Source: Pedobacter ghigonis (GTDB lineage: Bacteria; Bacteroidota; Bacteroidia; Sphingobacteriales; Sphingobacteriaceae). Taken from it: a DNA stretch of 64,000 nt. Under the pieces are notes generated by a model. It was not told the DNA's origin. It was given only the letters and a program-made list of their open reading frames with translations, and did no database searches. Shown here piece after piece: positions 52,381 to 60,303 of this stretch (position 1 is its first letter; every line of letters begins with the position of its first letter). The stretch spans positions 1-64,000 of the forward strand of contig NZ_CAESCM010000003.1 in NCBI RefSeq assembly GCF_903166585.1. The letters are read 5' to 3'. The translations under genes and the position numbers were made by a program.

Positions 52381-53300
52381 TGGATCAGCACAACCTCATC
52401 ATCATTTTAGGCGCAACGGCATCGGGCAAAACCAAGCTGGCTGTGCAGGTGGCGCATGCTTTAAATGGCGAAATTATCAGTGCCGATAGCCGTCAGGTTT
52501 TTAAGCAAATGGATATTGGCACAGGGAAAGACCTTCAGGAGTATAATTTAGCAGATATTACGATTTCTCACCATCTGATTGATATTTTAGAGCCCGGCGA
52601 ACGATATCATGTAGATGCTTTTAAGAACGATTTTTACGAAGCTTTTGAGCAGATTACCAGCCGAAATAAAATACCGATCCTTTGTGGTGGTACCGGGATG
52701 TACATTCATAGTCTGCTGCAGAACCAAACTTTTACCGCTATCCCTGTCAATCAGTCTTTTAGAGATCAACTGGAGTTGCTTTCAAAAGAAGAACTGATTA
52801 TGCAACTGCAAAACAATCCCAATCAAAATGTAGGGCATGTTGATCTATCTTCTAAAAAAAGGTTAATCAGGGCATTGGAAATTGTAGCTTATTTAAAGGA
52901 GAATGCGCTCGAAACGATTGACCGGCCAGTACTCAAGCCTATTATTTTTGGCTTAAAGAACGAGGTAGAAGTTACTCGTGCTAAAATACTGGCCCGCTTA
53001 GACGAACGTTTTAAAGCAGGTTTAATAGAAGAGGTGCAACAATTGCTGCGGGCAGGCATAAGTAAAGAGATGCTCATCTTCTACGGACTCGAATATAAGA
53101 TTATCGTGAATTACCTCGATGGGTTACTCACACTAGAAGAGTTGAAGCTTAGGTTAGGCATTGCCATTTGCCAGTATGCCAAAAGGCAGAATACCTTTTT
53201 CAGGAAGATGGAAAAGGACAATGTCGACATCATCTGGCTCGATGCTTCGGCAGATTCCAATCAGTTAAAACAGCTGGTATTGCAAAAAGTTTTATCGTAG
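52380..53300 (+). CDS. miaA: tRNA dimethylallyltransferase
   Basis: 306 residues. Walker A GATASGKTKLAV at residues 11-22, the family motif SADSRQVFKQMDIGTGK, HHLIDILEPGERYHVDAF, LCGGTGMYIHSLL and the C-terminal RQNTFFRKM tRNA-binding motif. It transfers a dimethylallyl group to the N6 of A37 in tRNAs that read UNN codons. Slightly short of the E. coli enzyme (316), normal for Bacteroidota. The start codon overlaps the stop of the preceding Mom/GNAT-like gene, an unusual partner. Confidence 0.96.
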   Translation: MDQHNLIIILGATASGKTKLAVQVAHALNGEIISADSRQVFKQMDIGTGKDLQEYNLADITISHHLIDILEPGERYHVDAFKNDFYEAFEQITSRNKIPILCGGTGMYIHSLLQNQTFTAIPVNQSFRDQLELLSKEELIMQLQNNPNQNVGHVDLSSKKRLIRALEIVAYLKENALETIDRPVLKPIIFGLKNEVEVTRAKILARLDERFKAGLIEEVQQLLRAGISKEMLIFYGLEYKIIVNYLDGLLTLEELKLRLGIAICQYAKRQNTFFRKMEKDNVDIIWLDASADSNQLKQLVLQKVLS

Positions 53301-53366
53301 TTTAATTAAGTCAAATTAGTTATTTTAAGGCTACTTTATGGGTTAAAAAGTGCTTAAAAAGCCCTT

Positions 53367-53383
53367 TTGGCACAGCCTTTGTG
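53367..53383 (+). promoter_or_regulatory. Sigma-54-like promoter
   Basis: TTGGCAC, four bases, then TTTGTG: close to the sigma-54 consensus (TGGCAC-N5-TTGC) with the right distance between the -24 and -12 parts. The predicted start is about 35 nt before the beta-barrel gene ATG (53429). Confidence 0.55.
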
Positions 53384-53428
53384 TTTGTAGAAGCATATTA
53401 GTTTAACTCAAAAAACAATATCTTAAAC

Positions 53429-53932
53429 ATGAAAACAATTACGAAAATTATTGCTACATCAGCAGCTGTTGTGGCTCTATTCTTTACTACAAATGTCAAT
53501 GCGCAATCAAGTCGGAATTTAGGAATAGGATTAAATGTAGGAGCGGGAACATCAACTGGATATGGTTTAGTGATAGGTGGTGATATTAGATATCAATTTA
53601 ATGTAGATAAGCAATTATCTATTCCGGTAACCGCTGGTTATAATAACTTTTCTATTAAAGATTCATACGGTGGTGGAAGCTTTGGTGTAATCCCTGTTAA
53701 AGCAGGTGCCAAGTATTTCTTTGACGATTCTGGTGCAGGTGCTTATGGTCTTGCAGAAATTGGTGCTGGTTTCGGTACCAACAAAGGTTCGGGTACTTCA
53801 TTCGTTTATTCGCCAGCAATAGGTTATGCCTGGAGTAATGGATTAGATTTAGCAGCCAAATATGAAGGTTACTCTAATAATGGCAGTATTGGTTTTGCCG
53901 GAATTAGATTAGCTTACGGATTTAGTTTGTAA
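53429..53932 (+). CDS. Small outer-membrane beta-barrel protein (paralogue 1)
   Basis: 167 residues: a signal peptide ending at NAQS (about residue 26) and a mature chain of alternating hydrophobic strands rich in Gly and Tyr (LGIGLNVGAGTSTGYGLVIGGDIRYQF) ending in FAGIRLAYGFSL, a C-terminal strand with terminal hydrophobic residues as expected for an outer-membrane barrel of about eight strands. It resembles the next gene (54085): both begin MKTIT, share GYxNxS-like turns, Y-E-G-Y and the closing strand. Function unknown. Preceded by a sigma-54-like promoter, unlike its paralogue. Confidence 0.85.
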   Translation: MKTITKIIATSAAVVALFFTTNVNAQSSRNLGIGLNVGAGTSTGYGLVIGGDIRYQFNVDKQLSIPVTAGYNNFSIKDSYGGGSFGVIPVKAGAKYFFDDSGAGAYGLAEIGAGFGTNKGSGTSFVYSPAIGYAWSNGLDLAAKYEGYSNNGSIGFAGIRLAYGFSL

Positions 53933-53954
53933 TCATTCCCTTTATTATAATGAG

Positions 53955-53980
53955 AAGCCTCCTTTTTTAAAAGGAGGCTT
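53955..53980 (+). terminator. Rho-independent terminator
   Basis: 12-bp perfect stem AAGCCTCCTTTT with its complement (53955-53966 with 53969-53980), 2-nt loop, then TTTTTA. Ends the first beta-barrel gene. Confidence 0.9.
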
Positions 53981-54084
53981 TTTTATTTCATAGTATTCTG
54001 AAAAAAATGAAAATTTAAAATCTGGTAGCCTGGTTTTGTCGTATATCATTTAAACCTTTATTTGATAACTTAAATACTCTACCA

Positions 54085-54627
54085 ATGAAAACAATTACCA
54101 GACTTTTTGCAACGGCATTAACCGCACTTGCAATATTAAGCACCAGCAGTTTAAAAGCCCAAGAAATGAGCCAGACAACGAGTACAAATGGCATGGCCTT
54201 TAAAATAGGAGTTGGTGTTAACGCCGGATTGTTTCCAGATCGTTCTGAAATGGATTATGGCTACGGCGCAGACGTAAAATTGCAATACGATTTAACTAAA
54301 GATGTTGCTTTAACCGCTTCTGCAGGTTATACCCGGTTAAGATGGAAAGGCAGCCCTTTAAATTTTCAGTTTATTCCGCTAATGGGTGGTGTTAAAACCT
54401 ATGTAATAGACAGGATGTATTTGAGCGGTGGCCTGGGTACAGGCCTGGCCGTTAAAGAAAGTGCGCAAATGAACTTTATTTACACCGGTGGTTTAGGCTA
54501 CGAATGGAACAATGGACTGGAAATTGGTGCCCGTTACGAGGGCTACGTAAACAATAGCGCGTCTGATCTGTATTTCATGAAAACAGGCCAATACAACCTG
54601 CGTATAGGTTATAATTTTAAATTATAA
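54085..54627 (+). CDS. Small outer-membrane beta-barrel protein (paralogue 2)
   Basis: 180 residues with a signal peptide ending at KAQE (about residue 26) and a Gly/Tyr-rich barrel: FKIGVGVNAGLFPD, YGYGADVKLQYDLTKDVALTASAGYTR, GGLGYEWNNGLEIGARYEGYVNN and a closing NLRIGYNFKL strand. Clearly a diverged tandem copy of the 53429 gene, with a longer N-terminal part and an extra loop. Upstream region lacks the clear TTGGCAC motif of its neighbour, so the pair may be differently regulated. Terminator follows 22 nt after the stop. Confidence 0.85.
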   Translation: MKTITRLFATALTALAILSTSSLKAQEMSQTTSTNGMAFKIGVGVNAGLFPDRSEMDYGYGADVKLQYDLTKDVALTASAGYTRLRWKGSPLNFQFIPLMGGVKTYVIDRMYLSGGLGTGLAVKESAQMNFIYTGGLGYEWNNGLEIGARYEGYVNNSASDLYFMKTGQYNLRIGYNFKL

Positions 54628-54649
54628 TTAAAATATCATTTATTTTAAG

Positions 54650-54672
54650 AAGCCCTGCAATTAGCAGGGCTT
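54650..54672 (+). terminator. Rho-independent terminator
   Basis: 9-bp perfect stem AAGCCCTGC/GCAGGGCTT (54650-54658 with 54664-54672), loop AATTA, then TTTTT. Ends the second beta-barrel gene. Confidence 0.9.
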
Positions 54673-54724
54673 TTTTTATTAATTTAACATTTTAATTGCT
54701 ATTTTGAGCCGAAAACCAAATACA

Positions 54725-55255
54725 ATGAAAAAAATATTCGGAATAGCCATCATAACCGCACTAATGGCCTGCAATCAGTCAGAAAAAAAGACTACTGAAA
54801 ATAAAGATTCCGTAAAAACAGATTCGGTAAGCGTTAAAAACGCTGTAACGATAAAAGATGAAAAAAAATCGGTAATTTTTGCTCAATATGTTGAACTGAA
54901 AAATGCATTGGTAAAATCTGATGCTGCGGTTGCACAAAAAACAGCCGAAGCTTTGAAAAATAGTTTGGCAGCTTACGAAGGTTGCGAACTTACTGCCGAG
55001 GTTGCGGGTAAAATTGCAGGCAGTAGTAATCTGGTAACACAAAGAAAAGACTTCACGGTTTTAAGCGCCGATTTAATTGCTCTGGTTAAAAATGCTGAAA
55101 TCGAAAATGGAACCATTTATGTACAGCATTGCCCGATGGCCAATAAAGGCGACGGTGGCGACTGGCTATCAACTGAAAAGGAAGTTAAAAATCCTTACTA
55201 CGGAAACGAGATGCTTGAGTGCGGAAGGGTAGTGGAAGAAATCAAATCGAAATAA
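54725..55255 (+). CDS. DUF3347 domain lipoprotein
   Basis: 176 residues from the ATG at 54725; a TTG seven codons earlier opens the frame. Lipoprotein signal with Cys16 (LMACNQSEKK) and a charged linker, then a helical DUF3347 domain: YVELKNALVKSDAAVAQKTAE, LKNSLAAYEGC, and the invariant VQHCPMANKGDGGDWLS followed by NPYYGNEMLECG. The His-Cys-Pro-Met motif and the later Cys look like metal ligands, and the family is often linked with copper and heavy-metal resistance proteins. No metal gene is adjacent here. Confidence 0.88.
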   Translation: MKKIFGIAIITALMACNQSEKKTTENKDSVKTDSVSVKNAVTIKDEKKSVIFAQYVELKNALVKSDAAVAQKTAEALKNSLAAYEGCELTAEVAGKIAGSSNLVTQRKDFTVLSADLIALVKNAEIENGTIYVQHCPMANKGDGGDWLSTEKEVKNPYYGNEMLECGRVVEEIKSK

Positions 55256-55387
55256 CAGGCACGATTTGTTTTATTAAGCATGATTGTTACGTCATCCTGA
55301 CTAATTATTCATATTAATTTAACAGATTTGTTATGCATGTATATTAATTTTATATAATTTAGAAAGCTATAAACACAATACAATAAT

Positions 55388-56677
55388 ATGTCAGATATTG
55401 CAGAGATCAAAGTTGATGGTAAGACAATAGAATTGCCAGTAATTACAGGAACAGAAGACGAAAAGGCCATTGATATTTCAAAATTAAGAGATCTTACAGG
55501 TTTTGTAACTTTAGATACTGGTTTTAAAAATACAGGTTCTACAAAAAGCAAAATCACTTTTTTAGATGGTGAAAAAGGCATACTAAAATACAGAGGTTAC
55601 GGCATTGAGGAGCTTGCCGAAAAGTCGGGATTTTTAGAAGTTGCTTACCTGGTTATTTATGGAGAGCTTCCAACACAAACGCAATTAGACGACTTTCAGA
55701 AAGAGATCAGCAAGCACACCCTGATTCATGAGGATATGAAGAAATTCTTTGATGGTTATCCGTCAAGATCTCATCCAATGGGTCAGTTAGGATCTCTAAT
55801 CTTCTCTTTATCTACATTTTATCCTGAATGTTTAAAGCCAAACCAAACTGCAGAAGAGCAAAACCTAACCATTATTAAATTACTGGCTAAGTTGCCAACG
55901 ATAGTTTCGTTTATCTATAAAAAATCATTAGGCCACCCGCTTATCTATCCAAAAAATAAATACGATTATGTTACCAATTTCCTTTGGATGACATTTGGCC
56001 AGCGTACTGAAGATTATGAAGTAAACCCGATTGTGGTAAACGCGATGAACAAATTGCTGATCCTGCATGCAGATCACGAGCAAAACTGTTCAGCATCTAC
56101 CGTACGTATTGTAGGTTCGTCTGATTGTAATTTATACGCATCTGTTTCGGCAGGTATTGCTGCACTTTGGGGGCCGCTTCACGGTGGTGCAAACCAGGCA
56201 GTTATCGATATGCTCGAACTGATTAAAGCAGATGGTGGCGATACTGAAAAATGGATTGCCAAGGCTAAAGATAAAAATGATCCTTTCCGTATGATGGGCT
56301 TTGGACACAGGGTTTACAAAAACTTCGATCCAAGAGCAAAAATCATTAAAAAAGCTTGCGATGATATTTTAGAGAATTTAGGTATCGACGATCCGATTTT
56401 AGAAATTGCTAAAAAACTGGAAGAAGCAGCCTTAACCGATCAATATTTCATCGACAGAAAATTATATCCGAACGTAGATTTTTATTCAGGTATTATTTAC
56501 CGCGCATTAGGCTTCCCATCAGAAATGTTTACCGTTCTTTTTGCTTTAGGACGTTTACCGGGATGGATTGCACAGTGGAAAGAAATGCATGAGAACAAAG
56601 AACCAATCGGCCGTCCGCGTCAGGTTTACGTTGGCGAAACTGATAGAGAATTTGTGGAGATTAAAGACAGAAAATAG
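55388..56677 (+). CDS. gltA: Citrate synthase
   Basis: 429 residues, type II (hexameric-type) length. Catalytic motifs: LHADHEQNCSASTVRIVGSSD with the first active-site His, GPLHGGANQAV with the second, and FGHRVYKNFDPRAK, plus the catalytic Asp in NVDFYSGIIYRALG. It condenses acetyl-CoA and oxaloacetate, entering the TCA cycle. Monocistronic with its own terminator. The N-terminal beta domain (IAEIKVDGKTIELPVITGTE) confirms the start. Confidence 0.97.
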   Translation: MSDIAEIKVDGKTIELPVITGTEDEKAIDISKLRDLTGFVTLDTGFKNTGSTKSKITFLDGEKGILKYRGYGIEELAEKSGFLEVAYLVIYGELPTQTQLDDFQKEISKHTLIHEDMKKFFDGYPSRSHPMGQLGSLIFSLSTFYPECLKPNQTAEEQNLTIIKLLAKLPTIVSFIYKKSLGHPLIYPKNKYDYVTNFLWMTFGQRTEDYEVNPIVVNAMNKLLILHADHEQNCSASTVRIVGSSDCNLYASVSAGIAALWGPLHGGANQAVIDMLELIKADGGDTEKWIAKAKDKNDPFRMMGFGHRVYKNFDPRAKIIKKACDDILENLGIDDPILEIAKKLEEAALTDQYFIDRKLYPNVDFYSGIIYRALGFPSEMFTVLFALGRLPGWIAQWKEMHENKEPIGRPRQVYVGETDREFVEIKDRK

Positions 56678-56691
56678 TTTCATTAAGCATA

Positions 56692-56724
56692 AAAAAAACC
56701 ACTCGAAATCCGGGTGGTTTTTTT
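56692..56724 (+). terminator. Rho-independent terminator of gltA
   Basis: 13-bp stem (56692-56704 with 56712-56724) including one T-G pair, loop GAAATCC, seven T at the 3' side. Confidence 0.88.
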
Positions 56725-56747
56725 GCGTAATACTTTTTTATAATAGC

Positions 56748-56878
56748 CGTCATCTCGATCGGATAGCTATCAGATGAAGTGCAACGGAATGTCTGCCCGT
56801 ACAGGCGGGGAGAGAGCTATTCCGATAACACTTTTGAATTAGATCTCTCCGCTCCACTGCGTTCTGGTCGAGATGACG
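56748..56878. repeat. 131-bp element with CGTCATCTCGA terminal inverted repeats
   Basis: CGTCATCTCGA (56748-56758) and TCGAGATGACG (56868-56878) are exact complements. Inside are GGAATGTCTGCCCG, a GCCCGTACAGGCGGGG hairpin and a GATCTCTCCGCTCCACTGCG arm. This is the layout of the common Bacteroidota palindromic intergenic repeats. It lies between the convergent gltA and DUF3667 genes. A stray CGTCATCCTGAC piece occurs at 55290-55301. Confidence 0.75.
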
Positions 56879-56907
56879 ACTCTTCTTCAGTAGTAACGAA
56901 GCGCGGG

Positions 56908-58038
56908 TTACGTAGCTACGTAATAAATTAAATTAATCATTACCATTTCCGATACTTTAAAGGCAATCCAGTACAGTGCAAAGATCCAGAACATTTTAAC
57001 GATAATGCTGCCGGTTTTACGTTGATAGAATACTTTTAATGCGCTAAACATGTACCAACAGATCCAAACCAGCACGCCCAATTCGATAATTGTGGTTAAA
57101 AACCCGGTGCCTTTCAATACATGTTTCATTAAGGGTTGAGTGAAAATTTCAACAATGAAATAGGCTGTCATTCCATGGATGGTAAAAATCAGGTGATTTA
57201 AATAATAAATGTGATTTTTCCTGAAATTCCACATGATAAAAAGCGCCAGTAAGGGCATCAGTAAAAAGTATTGTTTTGGCCGGTTATGCTCCAGGGTTTC
57301 ATTAATTACCTCCGATTTTTCGCCAATGGTGATCGCCCTCTTTTTGATTAGCTTTTCGTACCAGCTATCCTGATCGGCCGAAGGAAGTTTTTGCTGGCGT
57401 ACCAGATATGCTGCATAAGTACTGTCGTTCCTTTCGATATGGATATCACTGTACTCATCAATAATCTCTTCGAGCGAATCAGATTTAAGTGTAACGTTTT
57501 CAGCTTTTAACCGGCTCAGCTCAGTTTCCTGATCTTTAAAGCCCAGCTTTTTAAATTCTTTAATCTTTATCGCATTATCTAAAGATTTTACTGTCTTTTT
57601 AATAATGGCATTATCAGCAGGCATTCCTGCAAGTTTAAGCGCTCTGCTTACACTATCGGTTACATTCTGATTTTTTTTCTTTTCAACCGTGATTCCATCC
57701 TCGTCATGCTTCTCCTTTGCTACATGCTTGGGCGAATAAACCACCAAAAAATATACAATCGAAACAAAAATGTACATGCTTACCGGGTTGATGTACCTGG
57801 CTCTTTTACCTGCCAGATAATCGAGTGTAACTTTACCGGGTTTGGTTAGGAGTGGGGCAAGCGTTTGGAAAAATTTGTTATCGAAATGAAAATAATGGGC
57901 AATACTATGACTAATAAAAGCCCAGAAACTTTCTTTTAACTCTAAATTGGGCTGACCGCATTTACTGCAATAATGTGATTCTACATGCGAACCACAGTTT
58001 AAACAATCGTGTTCTTTTCTGTACTTACCGGCTGACAT
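56908..58038 (-). CDS. DUF3667 membrane protein with N-terminal zinc ribbon
   Basis: 376 residues. The first 30 hold a zinc ribbon (CLNCGSHVESHYCSKCGQP, four Cys), followed by the DUF3667 signature FWAFISHSIAHYFHFDNKFFQTLAPLLTKPGKVTLDYLAGKR in pieces and YINPVSMYIFVSIVYF, the first membrane helix. A long charged loop (about residues 115-250) precedes four more transmembrane helices. The family is widespread in Bacteroidota without a known function. It lies 33 nt after the MFS transporter gene on the same strand, so they may be co-transcribed. Confidence 0.88.
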   Translation of the reverse strand: MSAGKYRKEHDCLNCGSHVESHYCSKCGQPNLELKESFWAFISHSIAHYFHFDNKFFQTLAPLLTKPGKVTLDYLAGKRARYINPVSMYIFVSIVYFLVVYSPKHVAKEKHDEDGITVEKKKNQNVTDSVSRALKLAGMPADNAIIKKTVKSLDNAIKIKEFKKLGFKDQETELSRLKAENVTLKSDSLEEIIDEYSDIHIERNDSTYAAYLVRQQKLPSADQDSWYEKLIKKRAITIGEKSEVINETLEHNRPKQYFLLMPLLALFIMWNFRKNHIYYLNHLIFTIHGMTAYFIVEIFTQPLMKHVLKGTGFLTTIIELGVLVWICWYMFSALKVFYQRKTGSIIVKMFWIFALYWIAFKVSEMVMINLIYYVAT

Positions 58039-58071
58039 AAGAGGTTATTCGGAAATTATTTAATGTGGAAA

Positions 58072-59451
58072 TTATAAATGATTAATGGCTTCTACTTCGG
58101 CACGGGTGTGTTTATGCTTAAATATTACAACAAAAACGACTGCAATAATGAGCACATAAATGGTAAAAGTTAGCCAGATGTTATGCCAGTCTTTTACATC
58201 TAATGCCCTGCTCAAATCTCCGTTTGGCAGCACATCAATGCCTTTGTTTTTAAGGAATTTAAGCAAGTGTACGTTGTCTTCTTCACTTCTTACATATTTG
58301 GAAAGTGAACCAATACTATGATAATAAGTAGTAAAGAAACGGCTAATCATCCAGCCTGAAACCAAACTGCCGAATACGGCTCCAAAGCCATTGGTCATCA
58401 TCATGAATAAACCCTGGGCAGAAGAACGGATTTTTGGTGCAGTAGATGTTTCTACAAACAACGATCCCGATATGTTAAAGAAATCGAATGCCATACCGTA
58501 AACGATACAAGAAGTAATAATCATCCAGAGATTGGTTGACGGATCGCCGTAGGCAAATAAACCAAAACGTAACACCCAGGCAAACATCGCAATGGCAATA
58601 ACCCATTTAATTCCAAATCTCTTCAAGAAGAAGGGGATAGCGAGGATAAAAAGTGTTTCAGATACCTGCGAAATCGATAAAATGATGGTTGAATATTTAA
58701 TTACAAATGATTCGGCAAAAACCGGGAATAACTTAAATTCATCTAAAAAAACATCGCCATAAGCATTGGTTAACTGTAATGCCGCCCCTAAAAACATCGA
58801 GAAAATAAAAAACAAGGCCATTTTATAATCGGCAAAAAGCTTAAAAGATTCGAGCCCAAGTTTTTGTGCAAATGTTTTCTTGTCGCTGATTAAGTTAAGT
58901 GGCTTACAGGCCGGCAGTGTAAAAGAATATACCCCTAAAAGCAAGGCACTTATACCAGCAATGTAAAACTGGTTGGCACTGGCTTTATTGCCCGTTAAAT
59001 TGGTAATCCACATGGCAGCAATGAAACCGATGGTACCCCAAACCCGGATGGGTGGAAAGTCTTTAATCACATCGAAATTGCCGTTTTTTAGGGTAGTGTA
59101 GCTAATAGAGTTGCTTAGCGCAATGGTTGGCATGTAAAAACACATGGCCACCAGTATTACCCAGAAAAAGGTGTGTGGGTTATCTACCTGTGGCAGATAA
59201 AACATGGTTGCTGCGTAAAGAATATGCAGAATAGCATAAAGTTTTTCTGCGTTGATCCATTTATCAGCTAAAATACCGGTAATTGTAGGCATAAACAGCG
59301 AGGCAATGCCCATTGTAGAAAAAATGATTCCAAAATCTGCGCCATCCCATTGTTTGGTTCCAAACCAATAATTTGCAATTGTAATTAACCAGGCAGCCCA
59401 TACAAAGAATTGCATGAAACTCATTATAGTTAAGCGAAACTTAACGTTCAT
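58072..59451 (-). CDS. MFS transporter, nucleoside:proton symporter (NupG/XapB-like)
   Basis: 459 residues with twelve transmembrane helices. It fits the nucleoside:H+ symporter family: LTIMSFMQFFVWAAWLITIANYWFG in helix 1, GILADKWINAEK in loop 2-3, FPPIRVWGTIGFIAAMW in the helix 5 region, and IVYGMAFDFFNISGSLFVET in helix 9-10. Imports nucleosides or similar compounds. Slightly longer than NupG (418) because of an insert near residue 380-415 before the last helix. First gene of a possible pair with DUF3667. Confidence 0.85.
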   Translation of the reverse strand: MNVKFRLTIMSFMQFFVWAAWLITIANYWFGTKQWDGADFGIIFSTMGIASLFMPTITGILADKWINAEKLYAILHILYAATMFYLPQVDNPHTFFWVILVAMCFYMPTIALSNSISYTTLKNGNFDVIKDFPPIRVWGTIGFIAAMWITNLTGNKASANQFYIAGISALLLGVYSFTLPACKPLNLISDKKTFAQKLGLESFKLFADYKMALFFIFSMFLGAALQLTNAYGDVFLDEFKLFPVFAESFVIKYSTIILSISQVSETLFILAIPFFLKRFGIKWVIAIAMFAWVLRFGLFAYGDPSTNLWMIITSCIVYGMAFDFFNISGSLFVETSTAPKIRSSAQGLFMMMTNGFGAVFGSLVSGWMISRFFTTYYHSIGSLSKYVRSEEDNVHLLKFLKNKGIDVLPNGDLSRALDVKDWHNIWLTFTIYVLIIAVVFVVIFKHKHTRAEVEAINHL

Positions 59452-59637
59452 AATAATAGTTTAGTTTTGATTTTTGAAAGTAAAAGCTGAATATAGAACT
59501 ATTTTAAGTCATAATCCAAAATGAGCCTTAATTATTTTAAACAATTTGGATCATTTTGGATTTTAGCTTTTTTATTGGGAAGATTTTGTAGAAAAATCTG
59601 AAAAGATTTATTTTTTTTAATACCTAAGGAGGGAAAA

Positions 59638-60252
59638 TTAGGATGTTCCGCGTTTATTCAGTTCATCTCTTAACCTTGCGGCTTTTTCATAGGCTTCTTC
59701 AGCTATGGCCTCCTGTAGTTTTTGTTGCAACTCTTCTAAGGTAAGATCGCTATAGCCCGGTTGCTGGCCTGCGGTAGGCAAGGTGTCGGCTTCAGGTTCC
59801 TTAGCAATCGAATCCATATTTTCGAGAAAAAGAAAATCATTTCCTTCAATTACAATCCCTGCAGAAGCGAGGATAAATTCGTAGGTATAAATCATGGCGT
59901 TAAACCTTACCGCCAGTGCGATTGCGTCCGAGGTACGGGCATCAACTTCATGCGTGTTTTTGCCGTCGCTACAAATCAGTTTGGCATAAAAAACACCGTC
60001 AACCAGATTGTAGATAATGATTTCCTGAATGTTGATATGAAAAGTATCAGCCATCGATTTAAACAGGTCGTGCGTTAATGGCCTGCTTGGAGTCATTTTT
60101 TCAATTTCTATGGCAATGGCCTGGGCTTCGAAGGCACCGATAATAATGGGTAAGCGCCTGCGTCCGTTCACTTCTCCTAAAACAAGGGCATAAGCACCAG
60201 ATTGCGTCTGGCTGTAAGATAAACCTACAATATCTAATTTAACTTTTTTCAT
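59638..60252 (-). CDS. Bifunctional nuclease (DUF151) family protein with C-terminal UVR motif
   Basis: 204 residues. The N-terminal domain (about 1-150) is DUF151: LPIIIGAFEAQAIAIEIE, RPLTHDLFKSMADTF, YAKLICSDGKNTHEVDARTSDAIALAVRF. A linker leads to a UVR-type helical hairpin, LEELQQKLQEAIAEEAYEKAARLRDELN (in two pieces), as in UvrB/UvrC and ClpC-associated proteins. Homologues are reported as nucleases or stress regulators. Third gene after etfB and etfA on the minus strand, 51 nt after etfA, with a hairpin between. The link to electron transfer flavoprotein is common in Bacteroidota but unexplained. Confidence 0.88.
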   Translation of the reverse strand: MKKVKLDIVGLSYSQTQSGAYALVLGEVNGRRRLPIIIGAFEAQAIAIEIEKMTPSRPLTHDLFKSMADTFHINIQEIIIYNLVDGVFYAKLICSDGKNTHEVDARTSDAIALAVRFNAMIYTYEFILASAGIVIEGNDFLFLENMDSIAKEPEADTLPTAGQQPGYSDLTLEELQQKLQEAIAEEAYEKAARLRDELNKRGTS

Positions 60253-60262
60253 ATTTACGATA

Positions 60263-60295
60263 AGACCTTACAGGTTTTTAAAACCTATAAGGTCT
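60263..60295. repeat. Long hairpin between etfA and the nuclease gene
   Basis: Stem of 16 bp with one mismatch (60263-60278 with 60280-60295): AGACCTTA and AGGTTTT parts with their complements. This palindrome type recurs between genes in related genomes. On the minus strand its T-rich side could weaken transcription of the nuclease gene relative to etfA. Confidence 0.65.
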
Positions 60296-60303
60296 GTAAA
60301 ATA

